Notes under the pieces: model-generated
What the model saw: only the letters and a program-made list of their open reading frames with translations
What the model was told of the DNA's origin: nothing
Database searches by the model: none
Position numbers and translations under genes: made by a program
Source: Lachnospiraceae bacterium UBA2734
Lineage (GTDB): Bacteria; Bacillota; Clostridia; Lachnospirales; Lachnospiraceae
Direction: 5' to 3'
Length of the DNA: 11,952 nucleotides
NCBI GenBank assembly: GCA_002353635.1
Contig: DEKA01000037.1
Location: 32,413 to 44,364, forward strand
In this document: positions 1-5,385 of the stretch, piece by piece
Layout: each line of letters begins with the position of its first letter
How positions within the stretch are numbered: position 1 is the first letter of the stretch

Positions 1-654
1 GATAGCGAAGAAATTATCGGGAAACGCATTGGCATGCAGCACATGCTCTATTCGCTGATCAAGATTGCTTCCCATAAGGAAGCAGACGGATTCCATTTTG
101 ATCCGGCACCTGAGAAGACGGTGGGTATTATTTTCGGAGAAGGACAGGCACCTTACGACAGTGAGAGGGTTTCCGCAGTCATGGATCTGTTCGCCGGCAC
201 CGGAATTCGCATCCGTGCCACTGAATATGCCAGGGAAGAAGAATGGAGCAAATTCAGGCTGAATATCTGCAACAATCTGCCGCAGGCGGAGCTCGGCGTT
301 GGTGTTGGCTGCTATCGGGACAGCATTCATATGGAGGCAATCCGCGAAGGACTGCGCCGTGAAGTGGAGGCGATTGCGCAGGCAAAGGGAATCGATCTGA
401 AAAAGGTTGCGGCCACTGCGAAGGGAAGTGCTGTTCCACCTTACAGCCGCTATTCCACGCTCCAGGATCTGGATGCCGGGCGTCATACCGAGATCGACAT
501 GTTCTCAGGTGCGATCATGCGCATGGGAGAGGAGCTGGGCATTCCGACACCTTTTAATACCTACACGTATCATTTTATTAAGGCGTTGGAAGAGAAAAAT
601 GACGGGTTGTTCGATTACAGTCCGGATGACCAGACGCTGGTTAAGGCGTGGTAG
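1..654 (+). CDS. Ketopantoate reductase family protein (PanE/ApbA-like), 3' part
   Basis: The reading frame is open from base 1 and ends at TAG 652-654, so about 217 C-terminal residues are present and the N-terminal NADPH-binding Rossmann half lies outside the window. The C-terminal half matches the helical ApbA_C domain: WSKFRLN has the position and form of the segment carrying the catalytic lysine (Lys176 in E. coli PanE), and LQDLDAGRHTEIDMFSGAI followed by GIPTPFN is the family signature that supplies the substrate-binding acid. Family members reduce 2-dehydropantoate to pantoate with NADPH in the cytoplasm for coenzyme A synthesis, but many Clostridia carry divergent paralogues of unknown substrate, so the family is secure and the pathway role is not. 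The gene ends 57 bases before a small lipoprotein gene on the same strand. Whether the N-terminus is intact cannot be seen. Confidence 0.85.
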   Translation, partial: DSEEIIGKRIGMQHMLYSLIKIASHKEADGFHFDPAPEKTVGIIFGEGQAPYDSERVSAVMDLFAGTGIRIRATEYAREEEWSKFRLNICNNLPQAELGVGVGCYRDSIHMEAIREGLRREVEAIAQAKGIDLKKVAATAKGSAVPPYSRYSTLQDLDAGRHTEIDMFSGAIMRMGEELGIPTPFNTYTYHFIKALEEKNDGLFDYSPDDQTLVKAW

Positions 655-711
655 GAAGAGCAAAGAGTATCATGAGAATTGTTCAAAGGAGCGCCAAAGG
701 GGAGCAATAGG

Positions 712-837
712 ATGAGAATGCGATTAACTGGTGCGCTGCTTTGCCTGCTTCTTGGCGCTCTGACGGGCTGTACATCCTTACAGAATACAGAGCAGGGCGT
801 GCGGATTATTCACCTTGCTCCGGCACAGGATGGGTAG
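712..837 (+). CDS. Mini-lipoprotein, 41 residues
   Basis: This short frame starts at ATG 712 and stops at TAG 835-837. It has a strong ribosome binding site, AAAGGGGAG at 696-704, seven bases upstream. The peptide has the full layout of a lipoprotein signal: basic start (MRMR), hydrophobic core LTGALLCLLLGA, and lipobox LTGC with the lipidated cysteine at residue 20. Cleavage by signal peptidase II would leave a lipidated peptide of only 22 residues (CTSLQNTEQG... ending HLAPAQDG). The mature part is too short for a known binding or enzymatic domain. It could be a real small membrane-anchored peptide, a source of a secreted signal-peptide fragment, or the remnant of a longer lipoprotein. The RBS and the clean lipobox argue that it is translated; function unknown. 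Confidence 0.6.
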   Translation: MRMRLTGALLCLLLGALTGCTSLQNTEQGVRIIHLAPAQDG

Positions 838-1000
838 AGGAAATGGAATGAGACGGGTTTGTGCGCGGGATCGAAAATGCTGTTCCAGCTGTTTTCATTG
901 GGCAGCAGGCTGGATAAGGTCCTGACTAAGAAGCAAATGAGAGCATCACAGCCTGCTAATCTTGCGAAAAACGAGGCTCAGAGACTCAAAAAGGAAAAAG

Positions 1001-1294
1001 ATGGACATCGCAGAAACACTTGAACAACTGAAAAAGAAGGCTTTATCTGACCCAGAGTTAAGGCAACGCCTGCTGAACACGAGGAATTCCAAGACACCTC
1101 TCGCTGATTTCTGCAGGATCAGCACGGAAGCAGGTCTTCCGCTGTATGAGATGGATATCATCGAGTACGGTGAATCTTCCTATGCGGCCATGAAGAGGAG
1201 CACAAACGGAGGGGGAGAGAACTCGCCGGCACTCAGTTATGAGGACGATCCGTATGAGATGTTCCTGGGTGAGCTGGACGCGGAGAAGAAGTAA
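1001..1294 (+). CDS. Nif11-like small protein with Gly/Asn-rich STNGGGENSP motif
   Basis: I start this 97-residue protein at ATG 1001, with AAGGAA at 991-996 as a closely spaced RBS; an in-frame TTG at 962 would add 13 residues but lacks a good RBS. Residues 1-50 (LEQLKKKALSDPELRQRLL... PLADFCRISTEAGLPLYEMD) follow the pattern of Nif11-like domains: an amphipathic helix, a 'DPEL' turn, then a helix ending in Ala-Gly before a final helix. Residues 62-75 carry AMKRSTNGGGENSPAL, followed by a very acidic tail, EDDPYEMFLGELD. I recall similar arrangements in uncharacterised clostridial proteins but cannot name a function. Nif11-like domains serve as leader regions in some RiPP precursors, yet no maturation enzyme is encoded nearby, and the downstream genes are TPR/Sel1 scaffolds. 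It could equally be a small adaptor protein. Confidence 0.65.
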   Translation: MDIAETLEQLKKKALSDPELRQRLLNTRNSKTPLADFCRISTEAGLPLYEMDIIEYGESSYAAMKRSTNGGGENSPALSYEDDPYEMFLGELDAEKK

Positions 1295-1328
1295 TCACCG
1301 TGTCATCGGAAATTGCGGTATATGGAGA

Positions 1329-1363
1329 TTCCGATGGCATGGTAAAATGCGATGCCATCGGAA
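1329..1363. repeat. Inverted repeat, 12-bp stem
   Basis: TTCCGATGGCAT (1329-1340) and its exact reverse complement ATGCCATCGGAA (1352-1363) are separated by 11 bases. The hairpin lies 34 bases after the stop of the Nif11-like gene. It is not followed by a T-run, so it is not a textbook terminator; it may be a transcript-end or stability structure, or an operator. Confidence 0.55.
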
Positions 1364-1377
1364 AAGAGGAAAGACGC

Positions 1378-1394
1378 CGATTCCGATGGAATCG
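1378..1394. repeat. Second short inverted repeat sharing TTCCGATGG
   Basis: CGATTCC (1378-1384) pairs with GGAATCG (1388-1394) around a 3-base GAT centre and is followed by AAAATTTT. It repeats TTCCGATGG from the hairpin just upstream, so the two may come from one duplicated sequence. Weak as a terminator. Confidence 0.35.
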
Positions 1395-1461
1395 AAAATT
1401 TTGTCTGGATCAATTCCAGTTGAACACGAAATTCCTCAGCTGCGCATTCGTTCTCTGTTCG

Positions 1462-1491
1462 CTGTCATTCGCACACGTGTTCTGCTATGCT
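1462..1491 (+). promoter_or_regulatory. Candidate promoter for the TPR/Sel1 gene pair
   Basis: TGC followed by TATGCT (1486-1491) looks like an extended -10 element, with CTGTCA (1462-1467) 18 bases upstream as a 4/6 -35. It sits 72 bases before the TPR gene start. This is a sequence match only and several weaker alternatives exist nearby. Confidence 0.3.
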
Positions 1492-1563
1492 ATGAGTATA
1501 GGAAAAGAGAAATGCGGTAACCGACACTTGTGGTTATGCAGTGTATGACGATGGGGGATAGTT

Positions 1564-2439
1564 ATGGGCGAAGCGAATCACGAAAATGAAGGTCCTGTAG
1601 AAGAAAATGAAGATCCTGTAGAAGAGGCATATCTGGCCGCGTACCAGAAGAAGGACCATGCGAAGGCCAAGAGGGTTGTGCAGCAGGCAATCGATGAGAT
1701 TCTGCCGCATTATCCGGCCAATGATGAAAAAGAGTACCACAATGCCCGGAGCCTCATGGAAATTGTTCTCTTCAATTATCATTTTGCGCCGAAGAAGGAA
1801 GTCGTCATTATTGAGGAGCCGATCGCCTCGTACTACCGCATGTACGGCAGTGTCCTGATGGATGAAAATAATTTTCCGCTGGCGAGAGGGTATTTCGCCC
1901 GCGGACTGGAGTGGGATCCGGTGGATTTCACTATTTTCAGTGAGTATATGGAGACTTTTAAGGCGCAGGGCGAGATGGAGTCGTTCGAGCACCTGACGCG
2001 GATGGCGTATAAATACGCCTACACCAGTGAAATGCTGGCGCGCGTGTACCGGAATCTCGGTTATTGTTTCACGGAGAAGGGACTCTATGTAGCGTCTTCT
2101 GCCTGCTACCAGCTGAGCCTGGCGTATGAGCCACACAATAAAAATGCTCTGGATGAGCTCAAATATATTATGTCCAAAATGGAGCTGGAGCTCAAACCGC
2201 TGAGCAACGACCGGCTGCATGAGGTCGCGAAGAAGCACGACATTCCCCTTGGCGCCGATGACGATGTTCTGGGACTGTCGCGGTATCTCGGCGAGAAGAG
2301 TCTCAAAGAAGGCGAAAGGGATAAGGCAAGATATTATTACGAAGTCCTCTACGATCTGACGGGCAGCGACGATGTGAAGACAATTCTTGAGCAGATCGAT
2401 GCGGCGGAGAAGGATGACGGCAAGAGCAGGAAGAACTGA
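1564..2439 (+). CDS. TPR-like helical repeat protein
   Basis: 291 residues from ATG 1564, with a purine-rich RBS (GGGGGA) five to nine bases upstream. No signal peptide or membrane segment is visible, so it should be cytoplasmic. The N-terminus is acidic and contains a duplicated seven-residue unit (ENEGPVE/ENEDPVE). Residues about 88-192 read as consecutive TPR-type helix pairs: YGSVLMDENNFPLARGYF with GLEWDP, then a second pair around YMETFKAQGEMESFEHL, then NLGYCFTEKGLYVASSACY with SLAYEP. A further helix pair near the C-terminus (LGEKSLKEGERDKARYYYEVLYDL) has the same form. Such repeats bind other proteins; no catalytic motif is seen. A Sel1-repeat gene follows after 34 bases on the same strand, so the two are probably co-transcribed. 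Partner and process unknown. Confidence 0.8.
   Translation: MGEANHENEGPVEENEDPVEEAYLAAYQKKDHAKAKRVVQQAIDEILPHYPANDEKEYHNARSLMEIVLFNYHFAPKKEVVIIEEPIASYYRMYGSVLMDENNFPLARGYFARGLEWDPVDFTIFSEYMETFKAQGEMESFEHLTRMAYKYAYTSEMLARVYRNLGYCFTEKGLYVASSACYQLSLAYEPHNKNALDELKYIMSKMELELKPLSNDRLHEVAKKHDIPLGADDDVLGLSRYLGEKSLKEGERDKARYYYEVLYDLTGSDDVKTILEQIDAAEKDDGKSRKN
1582..1623 (+). repeat. In-frame 21-base tandem duplication
   Basis: Two adjacent 21-base units (1582-1602 and 1603-1623) differ at a single base, giving E-N-E-G-P-V-E followed by E-N-E-D-P-V-E in the acidic N-terminus of the TPR protein. The near identity suggests a recent slippage event in a non-structured tail. Confidence 0.8.
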
Positions 2440-2473
2440 TCGTGACTGTGCGTTTCGCGAGGGGGTATGCAAG

Positions 2474-3379
2474 GTGAACGATAGTACTGAAAATAAGGAA
2501 AACCAGGATAGAATACAGCTGCCGGAAATGAATGACATCCTTCTTCATCTGCCCGTCAATCTGAAGAAGATGTCGATAGAGGAGAAGGTCGCGCTCGGGT
2601 ACGCGTTGGAGAAAGGCAAAGGATACTGGGAGCAGGACTATAAGATGGCTGCGGCGGTCTATGCCTCGGCTGCGGCCGACGGGGATCCGACGGGCATGAA
2701 CAACCTGGGCTGGCTCTATCTCAACGGGTATGGCGTGGAGAAGGATCAGAAGAAGGCGGAGGATTATTTTCAGAAGGCGGCGAATCTTGGACAGACGGCG
2801 GCCATGGTGAATCTAGGCAATATTGCCGAGGACGCGCAGGAGTATGAGACGGCCTACATCTGGTACCGCCGGGCCTATATGATGGGGGATCCGGCCGGCC
2901 AGTTCAACTATGCGAATATGTACAACTGGGGATGGTATGTGGAGCAGGACTACGGGTTTGCTTTCCGCAATTTCCTTGAACTGGCTGGAGACGGTTATCT
3001 TGATGCCGTCTTCTATGTGGGGCATTATCTCCAGGAGGGCCTCGGCGTCAACAAGGATGAGGAAGCGGCATTTCACTGGTTCGAGCGCGGGGAAGAGCTG
3101 GAAGATCCCTCATGTACGACAGAGCTGGGCAGGTGCTACAGCCTTGGCCTTGGCGTCGAAAAGGATGAGAAGAAGGGACTGGAATATTATCTGAAGGGGA
3201 CAGAGCGCGGGGATGCGCTCGCCTACGCCAATGTTGGATATTGCTATGAGAGCGGGCAGGGGACGGCTAAAAACATGAGACTGGCCAGAAAATATTACAA
3301 AGAAGGTGCGGAATTGGGCGAGGAGCACTGCTTAGAGGCGATGAAGAGGCTGAGGAAGCGTAAAAAGAAAACTGACTGA
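2474..3379 (+). CDS. Sel1-repeat protein
   Basis: I start at GTG 2474 because GAGGGGG at 2459-2465 lies about eight bases upstream; the frame is open further 5', but only inside the preceding gene. The protein has 301 residues. After a polar N-terminus (about 40 residues) and a degenerate first unit, six 36-residue Sel1 units run from about residue 67 to 279, each with the pattern A..GDp.a..nLG..Y..G.GV.kD..kA..Yf.kA, for example NLGWLYLNGYGVEKDQKKAEDYF and ELGRCYSLGLGVEKDEKKGLEYY. The end is strongly basic (LRKRKKKTD). No signal peptide or enzyme motif is visible. Sel1 arrays form solenoids that act as protein-binding scaffolds. It follows a TPR gene by 34 bases, and the pair probably forms one operon of scaffold-like proteins whose target is unknown. 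Confidence 0.85.
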   Translation: MNDSTENKENQDRIQLPEMNDILLHLPVNLKKMSIEEKVALGYALEKGKGYWEQDYKMAAAVYASAAADGDPTGMNNLGWLYLNGYGVEKDQKKAEDYFQKAANLGQTAAMVNLGNIAEDAQEYETAYIWYRRAYMMGDPAGQFNYANMYNWGWYVEQDYGFAFRNFLELAGDGYLDAVFYVGHYLQEGLGVNKDEEAAFHWFERGEELEDPSCTTELGRCYSLGLGVEKDEKKGLEYYLKGTERGDALAYANVGYCYESGQGTAKNMRLARKYYKEGAELGEEHCLEAMKRLRKRKKKTD

Positions 3380-3451
3380 CATTGGTGATACAGACCCTTA
3401 TGGCCTGCACTCTTGTATGGAACAGATTCCGGTGCTAACATTTGCATCAAA

Positions 3452-3457
3452 TATAAT
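3452..3457 (+). promoter_or_regulatory. -10 element (TATAAT) for the FMN riboswitch transcript
   Basis: A perfect TATAAT lies just before the riboswitch P1 stem, placing the expected start of transcription at about 3464, the first bases of P1. No good -35 hexamer is seen at the right distance (CCGGTG at 17 bases), so an activator or a weak promoter is possible. Confidence 0.45.
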
Positions 3458-3462
3458 ATTCG

Positions 3463-3586
3463 TTTCTTCAGGGAGGGGTGAGATTCCCCACCGGCGGTAT
3501 AGTCCGCGAGCGCTCTGCGCATGAACCGGTGCAACTCCGGTACCGACGGTATTAGCAGTGTTCTGCTTAAGTCCGGATGGAAGAAG
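3463..3586 (+). promoter_or_regulatory. FMN riboswitch (RFN element), no riboflavin gene downstream
   Basis: The element holds the conserved blocks of the FMN aptamer in the right order: a P1 stem formed by TTTCTTC (3463-3469) and GAAGAAG (3580-3586); AGGG..GGGGTGAGATTCCCC; CCGGCGGTATAGTCCGCGAGC-type core at 3491-3511; ACCGGTGCAACTCCGGTACCG around 3525-3545; and GACGGT ... AGTCCGGATGG closing the junction. An extra hairpin (AGCAG/CTGCT, 3554-3567) sits inside the last junction strand. The class senses flavin mononucleotide and normally switches off riboflavin synthesis (rib operon) or uptake (ribU) genes. Here the next sequence on the same strand is not a rib gene: 28 bases downstream begins the 3' end of a toxin gene on the opposite strand. 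No clear expression-platform terminator with a U-tract is visible. Confidence 0.95.
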
Positions 3587-3614
3587 AATTATCAGCTCTG
3601 TGATATGTCAATTT

Positions 3615-3881
3615 TCAGTCGTCGTAATGCCCGCGGCATTGCGCAATATAGATCCTGCCGCCCTCGATGTGGTAAACAAGACGATTTTTATTGTCTATTC
3701 TTCGACTGTATTCGCCCTGCAGATTGCCTTTCAGGGCTTCAGGCTGTCCGGTTCCTTCAATTGGACCATTTCGCTCGATATCTTTAATCAGTTCATTGAT
3801 CTTTTTCAAAGTCTTCTTGTCCTGAGTCTGCCAATAGAGATAGTCAGCCCACGCCTCATCGGACCATATCTTTTCACTCAT
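3615..3881 (-). CDS. yoeB: YoeB/Txe-family mRNA interferase toxin
   Basis: 88 residues, read leftwards from ATG 3881-3879; the RBS GAGGAAGG lies just before it and the start overlaps the antitoxin stop by eight bases (ATGAGTGA), the usual coupled layout. The frame could start four codons earlier but the RBS favours this ATG. The sequence follows YoeB closely: IWSDEAWADYLYWQTQDKKTLKKINELIKDIER, then GQPEALKGNLQGEYSRRI, RLVYHIEGG and the terminal GHYDD. The catalytic residues of E. coli YoeB (Glu46, Arg65, His83, Tyr84) correspond to Glu48, Arg67, His85 and Tyr86, all present, so the toxin should be active. YoeB binds the ribosomal A site and cuts mRNA during translation. Its 3' end faces the FMN riboswitch. 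Confidence 0.95.
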   Translation of the reverse strand: MSEKIWSDEAWADYLYWQTQDKKTLKKINELIKDIERNGPIEGTGQPEALKGNLQGEYSRRIDNKNRLVYHIEGGRIYIAQCRGHYDD

Positions 3882-4140
3882 CGCCTTCCTCAATCAGTTC
3901 GTGTGCTGTACCTCTTCCGTCCTTGAGTTGCTGGATGGATTTCATAAGGTGTGCCTGGTTGTTCACACTGTAGAAGGGATCTTCCTGCTTGATTTCAAAG
4001 GGAATTTTCCTATCTCTTATTACGACCTTGACATACATATTGATAGCTGCCGATGAAGTCAGTCCGACAGATGAGCAGAAATCATCAAATGCAGCTTTAT
4101 CTTTTTCATCGACTCTTGCCGTAAGTGTTGAAAGTGCCAT
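3874..4140 (-). CDS. relB: RelB/DinJ-family antitoxin
   Basis: 88 residues from ATG 4140-4138 with a perfect AAGGAGG RBS six bases upstream. The N-terminal half (STLTARVDEKDKAAFDDFCSSVGLTSSAAINMYVKVVIRDRKIPFEI) is the ribbon-helix-helix DNA-binding domain of the RelB/DinJ family, including the strand TLTARVDE and the turn GLTSSAAINM. The C-terminal half (from about residue 50) is the flexible part that wraps around and blocks the toxin. It precedes and overlaps the YoeB-type toxin gene. The pair neutralises and autorepresses: antitoxin plus toxin bind the operator overlapping the -35 element upstream. In E. coli YoeB is paired with a Phd-type antitoxin (YefM), so this is a RelB-type antitoxin with a YoeB-type toxin, a combination met in other Firmicutes. 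Confidence 0.93.
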   Translation of the reverse strand: MALSTLTARVDEKDKAAFDDFCSSVGLTSSAAINMYVKVVIRDRKIPFEIKQEDPFYSVNNQAHLMKSIQQLKDGRGTAHELIEEGDE

Positions 4141-4167
4141 GATTAACCTCCTTCTTTATATGATTAA

Positions 4168-4196
4168 AGTATAGCATTGATAGAATACAAAAGCAA
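4168..4196 (-). promoter_or_regulatory. Promoter of the relB-yoeB operon
   Basis: Read on the - strand: TTGCTT (-35, 4196-4191), exactly 17 bases, then TATACT (-10, 4173-4168). Transcription would begin near 4161, giving a leader of about 20 bases before the antitoxin ATG that still contains the RBS. Confidence 0.75.
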
Positions 4197-4210
4197 ACTA
4201 TTGTGTTCTA
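4181..4210. promoter_or_regulatory. Palindromic operator of the toxin-antitoxin operon
   Basis: TAGAATACAA (4181-4190) and TTGTGTTCTA (4201-4210) form an inverted repeat matching at 9 of 10 positions, with 10 bases between them. The -35 hexamer lies in that gap, so a bound RelB/YoeB complex would block RNA polymerase. Ribbon-helix-helix antitoxins typically bind such paired half-sites. Confidence 0.65.
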
Positions 4211-4355
4211 ATAGCAACCACATGTAATATAATAGACGATTTTATATGCAAAATTACAGATGAAATATTGAAATTGGATGAAATTGGATGAAATCCGCGG
4301 AGGCGGTTTCGCCGATAGGATCACGCAGTCGATGGCGCAACGCGGCATCGGCTGC

Positions 4356-4393
4356 TATTTGTGAGATCATGCATTCGCATGATCTCACAAATA
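4356..4393. repeat. Perfect 17-bp hairpin with TGTGA/TCACA arms
   Basis: TATTTGTGAGATCATGC (4356-4372) and its exact reverse complement (4377-4393) enclose a 4-base loop ATTC. It is followed by AAGCTCCC rather than a T-run, so it is a poor intrinsic terminator on the + strand; on the - strand it is followed by GCAGCCG. Each arm contains TGTGAGATCA, resembling a CRP half-site (TGTGATCT), but the half-sites are 20 bases apart rather than 6. It may be a two-way transcription barrier, a processing structure or a regulator-binding element. Confidence 0.6.
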
Positions 4394-4516
4394 AGCTCCC
4401 TTCTTTGGATATTTTCAGCTACAATCAGCGTAGCAGGGGAGCGTAAAGTGTCGCCCCGTGCTGTGTTAGGATTGTGTAAAGACTCGATGGATCGGATATG
4501 CAGGCGGCAGATACTG

Positions 4517-4531
4517 CGCAGAGTCTCTGCG
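4517..4531. promoter_or_regulatory. 15-base palindrome upstream of the Crp/Fnr gene
   Basis: CGCAGAG-T-CTCTGCG is a perfect palindrome ending 11 bases before the candidate -35 element, a position suited to an operator for the Crp/Fnr gene or for autoregulation. It does not match the FNR consensus. Confidence 0.35.
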
Positions 4532-4542
4532 AGAAATCAGAC

Positions 4543-4571
4543 TTAGCCCGACGGAGAGAAATCTGTATAAG
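4543..4571 (+). promoter_or_regulatory. Candidate promoter of the Crp/Fnr-hydrolase operon
   Basis: TATAAG (4566-4571) with TTAGCC (4543-4548) 17 bases upstream; the -10 is good and the -35 weak (3/6). The leader would be about 75 bases. Confidence 0.3.
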
Positions 4572-4652
4572 TTACAGGGAAGAGCAGAGGGGTCGGGAGT
4601 ACGAAAAAGCGTCTTGATGACAGATTAAGGAATAAAGGAAGAACATTACAAA

Positions 4653-5363
4653 ATGGATGATAATAAAAAAGAATGCGGCTGCTCATTTAGAAAAGAGGGC
4701 AAATACTGCATCTCAGGCATACGGCTCTTCCGTGACCTCCCGATGGAGATCCAGGGGCAGCTGATCGGGCGCGCGGTGCATACGCAGCATGCGAGAGGAA
4801 GTTATCTCGTCTCAAACGGCGATGAGATCCGCTCCGCGCTGATCATCCGGAAGGGGAAGGTAAAAATTTCCCGCACGGAGGCGACGGGGGATGAGCACAT
4901 CCTGGATGTGCTGCACGATGGGCAGGCGGTGTGGCACGGTATTTTCCTGGAAGATCACACGTATCATTATGATGTGATCTGCCTGACGGATGTGAAGCTG
5001 TGCGAGATTCCGAGGCAGGAGCTTCTGGCTGTTTTCAAGGAGAATCCGCAGGTGACGATGAATCTGATCGGCATGCTGAGCACGGAGCTGGATGAGGCGG
5101 AGGAGAAGGTGCTCATCCTGTCGATCCGCGAGCCGGGCAAGCGCGTGGCGGAATTTCTCCTGTACCGCGACCGGCGGTGTCTTGGCGGTGAGATCAGTCT
5201 GAAGCTCGAGGACATCGCGGCGTCTGTGAACCTGCGCGTGGAGACGGTCAGCCGCCATATTGCAGAATTCGTGCGGGAAGGTCTCATCGAGCGGACGGGA
5301 CGCGGGCGGCTTCGCGTGAAGGACCGCGACGGACTGTTGGGGATATCGGAGGAGCAGAACTGA
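4653..5363 (+). CDS. Crp/Fnr-family transcriptional regulator, FNR-like
   Basis: 236 residues from ATG 4653; an AAGGAAG site lies 11 bases upstream. Residues about 20-130 form the cyclic-nucleotide-binding-type beta barrel (GSYLVSNGDEIRSALIIRKGKVKI; DGQAVWHG), residues about 130-160 the dimer helix, and 160-222 the winged helix-turn-helix (LEDIAASVNLRVETVSRHIAEFVREGLI). The recognition helix has Glu197-Thr-Val-Ser200-Arg201, the E..SR triad of E. coli FNR that reads TTGAT...ATCAA half-sites, not the RE..R of CRP. The N-terminus carries cysteines 8, 10 and 19 (ECGC...KYC), and Cys110 lies near where FNR has Cys122, so an oxygen- or redox-sensing iron-sulfur cluster is plausible, although the C-x-C-x8-C spacing differs from FNR. 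It is followed after 22 bases by a hydrolase gene. Effector and targets are unknown. Confidence 0.9.
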   Translation: MDDNKKECGCSFRKEGKYCISGIRLFRDLPMEIQGQLIGRAVHTQHARGSYLVSNGDEIRSALIIRKGKVKISRTEATGDEHILDVLHDGQAVWHGIFLEDHTYHYDVICLTDVKLCEIPRQELLAVFKENPQVTMNLIGMLSTELDEAEEKVLILSIREPGKRVAEFLLYRDRRCLGGEISLKLEDIAASVNLRVETVSRHIAEFVREGLIERTGRGRLRVKDRDGLLGISEEQN

Positions 5364-5385
5364 TCGGGGCGCAGGAGGAAGAGAA

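Larger units (their letters stand above)
4211..4652. other. Gene-free stretch between the toxin-antitoxin operon and the Crp/Fnr gene
   Basis: I find no credible coding region here. The first 60 bases are AT-rich; a 10-base unit GAAATTGGAT is repeated in tandem near 4269-4290. Beyond that lie a long perfect hairpin (4356-4393), a 15-base palindrome (4517-4531) and a possible promoter. I looked for fragments of riboflavin genes that could have belonged to the upstream FMN riboswitch and recognised none. Confidence 0.6.

Noticed and set aside
848..925. 25-codon cysteine-rich frame with a good upstream AGAGGAAA
   Set aside because: Too short to distinguish from chance, and the Arg/Cys pattern does not match a known peptide class.
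877..1023. 48-codon + strand frame overlapping the start of the Nif11-like gene
   Set aside because: Its RBS is weak (GGGAT) and it overlaps a better supported gene in another frame; the peptide shows no recognisable feature.
1534..2538. Long - strand open frame of 334 codons opposite the TPR gene
   Set aside because: It is an antisense shadow: the + strand frame has an RBS, TPR periodicity and normal composition, while this frame has no RBS or recognisable domain.
4614..4628. TTGAT...ATTAA near the Crp/Fnr start as an FNR autoregulation site
   Set aside because: The half-sites are five bases apart rather than four and the second half is imperfect.
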